This document shows, piece by piece, positions 61,461 through 64,000 of a DNA stretch of 64,000 bases. The stretch is taken from the NCBI RefSeq assembly GCF_025244665.1, contig NZ_CP104205.1, positions 2,539,001 through 2,603,000 on the forward strand, read 5' to 3'. Each line of letters starts with the position of its first letter. Position 1 is the first letter of the stretch. The notes under the pieces are model-generated. The model did no database searches. It was not told where the DNA came from and worked only from the letters and a program-made list of their open reading frames with translations. The DNA comes from Maribacter litopenaei. GTDB taxonomy: Bacteria; Bacteroidota; Bacteroidia; Flavobacteriales; Flavobacteriaceae. The translations under genes were made by a program, and so were the position numbers.

Positions 61461-62103
61461 ATGCATTTTCTATCTCAGGTACTTGAGGACTATTTAGTGA
61501 GTCATTCCCAAGAAGAGCCCAAAATTTTGGAAGAACTTACCAGGGAAACCCACCTCAAGGTCATTCAGCCAAGAATGCTTACGGGGCAATTTCAGGGACG
61601 AGTATTGAGTTTACTTTCCAAAATTATCAATCCTCGATATATTTTAGAAATTGGTACGTATACGGGCTATTCGGCCATTTGCCTCTCAGAGGGATTGCAA
61701 AGCAACGGCCAATTGCATACCATTGACATAAACCCTGAGCTCTTTGATATGCAGCGAGCTTATTTCGATAAAAGTGGTTTTGGGGAACAAATACATCAAC
61801 ATGTAGGAGATGCTTTGGACATCATCCCATCTTTGGATCATACGTTTGATCTAGTCTTTATAGATGCAGAAAAAAAGAAGTATGACAACTACTTGGAAGC
61901 CGTACTTCCAAAAACTAAATCTGGTAGCGTTATTTTATCGGATAATGTGCTGCAGTCGCGGTAAAGTAGTGGAACCATTGAAAAAGTGGGACAAAGCCAC
62001 AAAAGTATTATTGGACTACAATAAGAAACTTAGCAATCACCCAAAATTGGATACTGTGCTACTGCCCATTAGGGATGGCTTAACGTTAAGTAGGGTAAAA
62101 TAA
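61461..62103 (+). CDS. SAM-dependent O-methyltransferase (family 3), frameshifted
   Basis: About 214 residues. Rossmann motif ILEIGTYTGYSAICLSEGL, then HTIDINPELFDMQR and VFIDAEKKKYDNYLE with metal-binding DNVL. One inserted base at 61955-61961 (TCGCGGTAAAG; TCTGGTAAAG restores DNVLQSGKVVEPL). The family methylates catechol-like hydroxyls. Its 3' end overlaps the PAP2 gene by 35 bp, tail to tail. Confidence 0.9.
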
Positions 62104-62641
62104 GGTTGGTATATAGCTTATAGAAAATCCAAGCTGAAAGTACCCCAACAAGGGCTCCCACAATGACATCGGAAGGATAGTGTACCCCCGGATATATTCG
62201 GCTCATAATAAACAGAAAGGGCCAAATATAAAATAAATAGGTCCACCTGAAACGCTTTCTTACAAAAAAATAAACGAAAGTGGTAATTGAGAAGGACATG
62301 CAAGCATGACCGGAATAAAAGCTATAGCTCGAGGGGTTTCTAAGAACCCGAATGAACATTCTTATTTCATCATCATTATTGGGCCTCAGTCTTTCAACGA
62401 CCAATTTGGTTAGATTGGTGAGTGTTTCCACGAACAAAATCATGGTACTAAGAACTACCAGGATTCCGAGTGCCTGTCTCCAATGGACTGCCCTAAAAAT
62501 TAAAACAAAAAAAATAATGAAAAGTGGTATCCAGGGGGGATACTTTGTAATGGTTTCCCAAAAAGCATCGAACCGTTCAACGCCCAAATTGTTTAGAAAA
62601 ATCAATGTTTCCCAGTCCCATTCCAAAAGCCGATCAAACAT
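62069..62641 (-). CDS. PAP2-family phosphatase
   Basis: 190 residues, five or six membrane helices. The three PAP2 motifs are complete: KLVVERLRP, YSFYSGHA and SRIYPGVHYPSD, with the catalytic His in the second and third. It probably dephosphorylates undecaprenyl diphosphate, lipid A or phosphatidate at the periplasmic face. It is 12 bp from the tatA stop on the same strand. Intact frame. Confidence 0.92.
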   Translation of the reverse strand: MFDRLLEWDWETLIFLNNLGVERFDAFWETITKYPPWIPLFIIFFVLIFRAVHWRQALGILVVLSTMILFVETLTNLTKLVVERLRPNNDDEIRMFIRVLRNPSSYSFYSGHACMSFSITTFVYFFVRKRFRWTYLFYIWPFLFIMSRIYPGVHYPSDVIVGALVGVLSAWIFYKLYTNLILPYLTLSHP

Positions 62642-62652
62642 AACCGCTTTCT

Positions 62653-62991
62653 TTACTTTCTCTTAATTGAGCCGGAAACGTCCCCTATTTTTTTTCCAAC
62701 TTCACCAAACTCCTTTTTAATATCCTTAGTGATGCCTGTATCTATACTTTTTTTAACATCATCGATATCTTTCTGAATATCTGTTATGACGCTGGTGTCT
62801 ATACCTTGTTTATCGGCACTACGTTGAATTTCCCTTTTGATATCATCCGTGGCGTCCCTCAATTGCCTCATACCCTTTCCCAAGCCCTTTGCTATCCCAG
62901 GAATTTTATCCGCTCCAAAAACCATCACCACAATGAACATGATGAAAAATATTTCGGCACCACTAATGAATAAAAAATGTGTTGAAATCAT
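62653..62991 (-). CDS. tatA: Twin-arginine translocase subunit TatA/E
   Basis: 112 residues. N-terminal helix ISGAEIFFIMFIVVMVFGADKIPGIAKGLGKG with the FG hinge, then an amphipathic helix (MRQLRDATDDIKREI) and a charged tail. The tail includes DDVKKSIDTGITKDIKKEFGEV and is longer than that of E. coli TatE. tatB/C are not next to it. Operon with the PAP2 gene downstream. Intact frame. Confidence 0.94.
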   Translation of the reverse strand: MISTHFLFISGAEIFFIMFIVVMVFGADKIPGIAKGLGKGMRQLRDATDDIKREIQRSADKQGIDTSVITDIQKDIDDVKKSIDTGITKDIKKEFGEVGKKIGDVSGSIKRK

Positions 62992-62995
62992 GGTA

Positions 62996-63022
62996 CAAAT
63001 ATAATCAAGTTTAGACGTGCAA
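62996..63022 (-). promoter_or_regulatory. Probable tatA promoter, nearly leaderless
   Basis: Minus strand: TTG (63022-63020), 16-bp spacer, TATATTTG (63003-62996), then T-A-C-C and the ATG of tatA at 62991. The start codon is 5 bp from the -7 box, as in pyrE, so transcription probably begins on the ATG itself. The spacer is one base shorter than the usual range. Confidence 0.42.
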
Positions 63023-63023
63023 T

Positions 63024-63055
63024 AAAAAAGCCCTGTTAAAGAACAGGGCTTTTTT
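63024..63055. terminator. Bidirectional intrinsic terminator
   Basis: AAAAAAGCCCTGTT (63024-63037) and AACAGGGCTTTTTT mirror each other around a four-base loop. It ends the M1 peptidase transcript on the minus strand and lies just upstream of the tatA promoter. Confidence 0.85.
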
Positions 63056-63070
63056 ACAAAAATTTATTGA

Positions 63071-64000
63071 TTATTTTCCTTTTATATTTTCCTTGAATTG
63101 ATCAAATTCATTTTGCTCCTCCTCTTTGGGCCAAGCATTATTGGTGGTATCAATATCCGCCGTTTCCATTTTGGGATCTACAACAACACCGGTCAGTTCG
63201 CTTCGGAAGAAATTACAATGCTCACCTCATCATCGTTCTTCCTCCAAATTTCCGCGGGATAGGTAATATTTTTAGTAGTACCATCTGCATAGGTATATTC
63301 CACTATCAAAGGCATAGGAATTCCCCCTGGCTTGTCATAGGTAATCTCATAAAAATATTTTGGCTCTTTTACAGCTGCCCTTTCCTCTGCGGTCATATTG
63401 TCCATCATAAACTCCTTAAGGGTCTGTGAACTTTCAGAAGGAGATTTTCCTTTTAGATTAGGATCAAAATCTTCGCTATCCTCTTCGGCCAAATATACCA
63501 ACGGAGGCAAGTCTGCTTCGGTCATATTTCTTGCTGCCATATATTCCTGCATCTTTTTGGTAGGTTTATCCGTTACGTAGTATTTCTTGATACCCTTTAC
63601 TCCAATATCTACGTAATCCGTAGTATAGAACCAACCCCTCCAATAATAATCCAAATCAACGGCGGAGGCATCCTCCATGGTTCTAAAGAAATCCTCCGGA
63701 GTTGGATGTTTGAACATCCATCTCCGGGCATACGTCTTGAAAGCATGGTCAAAAAGCTCTCTACCCATAACGGTTTCTCGCAAAATATTCAATGCTGTAG
63801 CGGGTTTACCATAGGCATTATAGTCCTAATTGATACACGTTCTCTGGATTGGACATAATAGGAGAAATGGTACTTTGATCTCCGCTCATGTAAGGAACGA
63901 TTTTCGCTGGGTCTCCCCTTCTAGAAGGATACTTATCATTTGGCGCGATAGCTTCGGGATATTTTTCCCCAAATTCCTGTTCCGCCATATATTGCATAAA
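63071..64000 (-). CDS. M1-family metallopeptidase, C-terminal part, frameshifted twice, runs off the window
   Basis: The final approximately 310 residues of an M1 aminopeptidase-like protein. [21 protein letters not shown] at the edge, then [31 protein letters not shown], a conserved M1 segment, and [12 protein letters not shown]. The zinc motif HEXXH is outside the window. Breaks: an inserted base near 63826 ([15 protein letters not shown]) and a lost base at 63200-63205 (minus strand TCCGAAGC; TCCAGAAGC restores [18 protein letters not shown]). The stop is at 63071-63073. Probably exported like its Bacteroidetes relatives. Confidence 0.88.

Overview
The window looks like chromosomal DNA of a marine member of the Flavobacteriaceae (Bacteroidota), in the broad Maribacter/Zobellia/Muricauda neighbourhood. 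The genus is an inference from protein style and gene order. The evidence is AT-rich coding sequence, TAnnTTTG promoter elements in place of -35/-10 boxes, few clear Shine-Dalgarno sites, and family markers such as a THX-type ribosomal protein, SHNLRS-type histidine kinases, a Bacteroidetes-type PEP carboxylase, an lpxK-Nif3-CT398 order and an rsfS-ftsH-LUD-cdsA-psd-ACBP order. I see no rRNA, tRNA, CRISPR array, insertion sequence or prophage. The window is dense housekeeping and sensory chromosome.

Layout. 1-2.1 kb: end of a trp operon (trpB, trpA), then a YCII protein and its ECF42-type sigma factor. 3.4-13.9 kb: M20 peptidase, ppc, a uracil/hypoxanthine-DNA-glycosylase-like protein, THX, yaaA, rluD, a PASTA protein, ddl, coaD. 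14-18.7 kb: PAS histidine kinase plus response regulator, M14 lipoprotein peptidase, NUDIX. 18.7-25.4 kb: pyrE, SRPBCC, birA, then rsfS, ftsH, LUD, cdsA, psd, ACBP. 25.4-32.3 kb: creatininase and sterol-desaturase-like pair, an OmpR-type two-component system, an outer-membrane barrel and a DoxX-like protein. 32.3-39.3 kb: valS, DUF1573, PDZ aspartyl protease, aminotransferase, murB. 39.5-49 kb: sigma/anti-sigma pair, a second ECF sigma, lipA, gap, TPR hybrid kinase, lpxK, Nif3, CT398-like protein. 49-54.6 kb: kmo and a photoprotection cluster (flavin reductase, DUF2256, CRY-DASH, FeS photolyase). 54.7-64 kb: clpP, mechanosensitive channel, a third ECF sigma, MFS transporter, kynU, GNAT, O-methyltransferase, PAP2, tatA, M1 peptidase.

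The most striking property is not a gene. About 45 frameshifts or in-frame stops interrupt about 35 genes, most of them essential (ftsH, valS, murB, lipA, lpxK, trpB, coaD, clpP), so this is not pseudogenisation. When the broken reading frames are repaired using conserved protein motifs, about 31 of the breaks fall on one asymmetric pentamer, CCAGA (or its complement TCTGG). It appears here as CCGAGA, CCGA or a related corruption. Only about 16 intact CCAGA/TCTGG copies were found by eye, whereas CCAGT, CCAGC and CCAGG are mostly intact. The best explanation is a nanopore-type consensus in which a DNA modification at CCAGA distorts base calling. The sequence would then record an undescribed or unassigned methyltransferase specificity in this organism. 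A few other breaks are ordinary homopolymer indels.

Broken genes are listed at their full inferred extent and kept as CDS, because the protein is continuous once the break is repaired.
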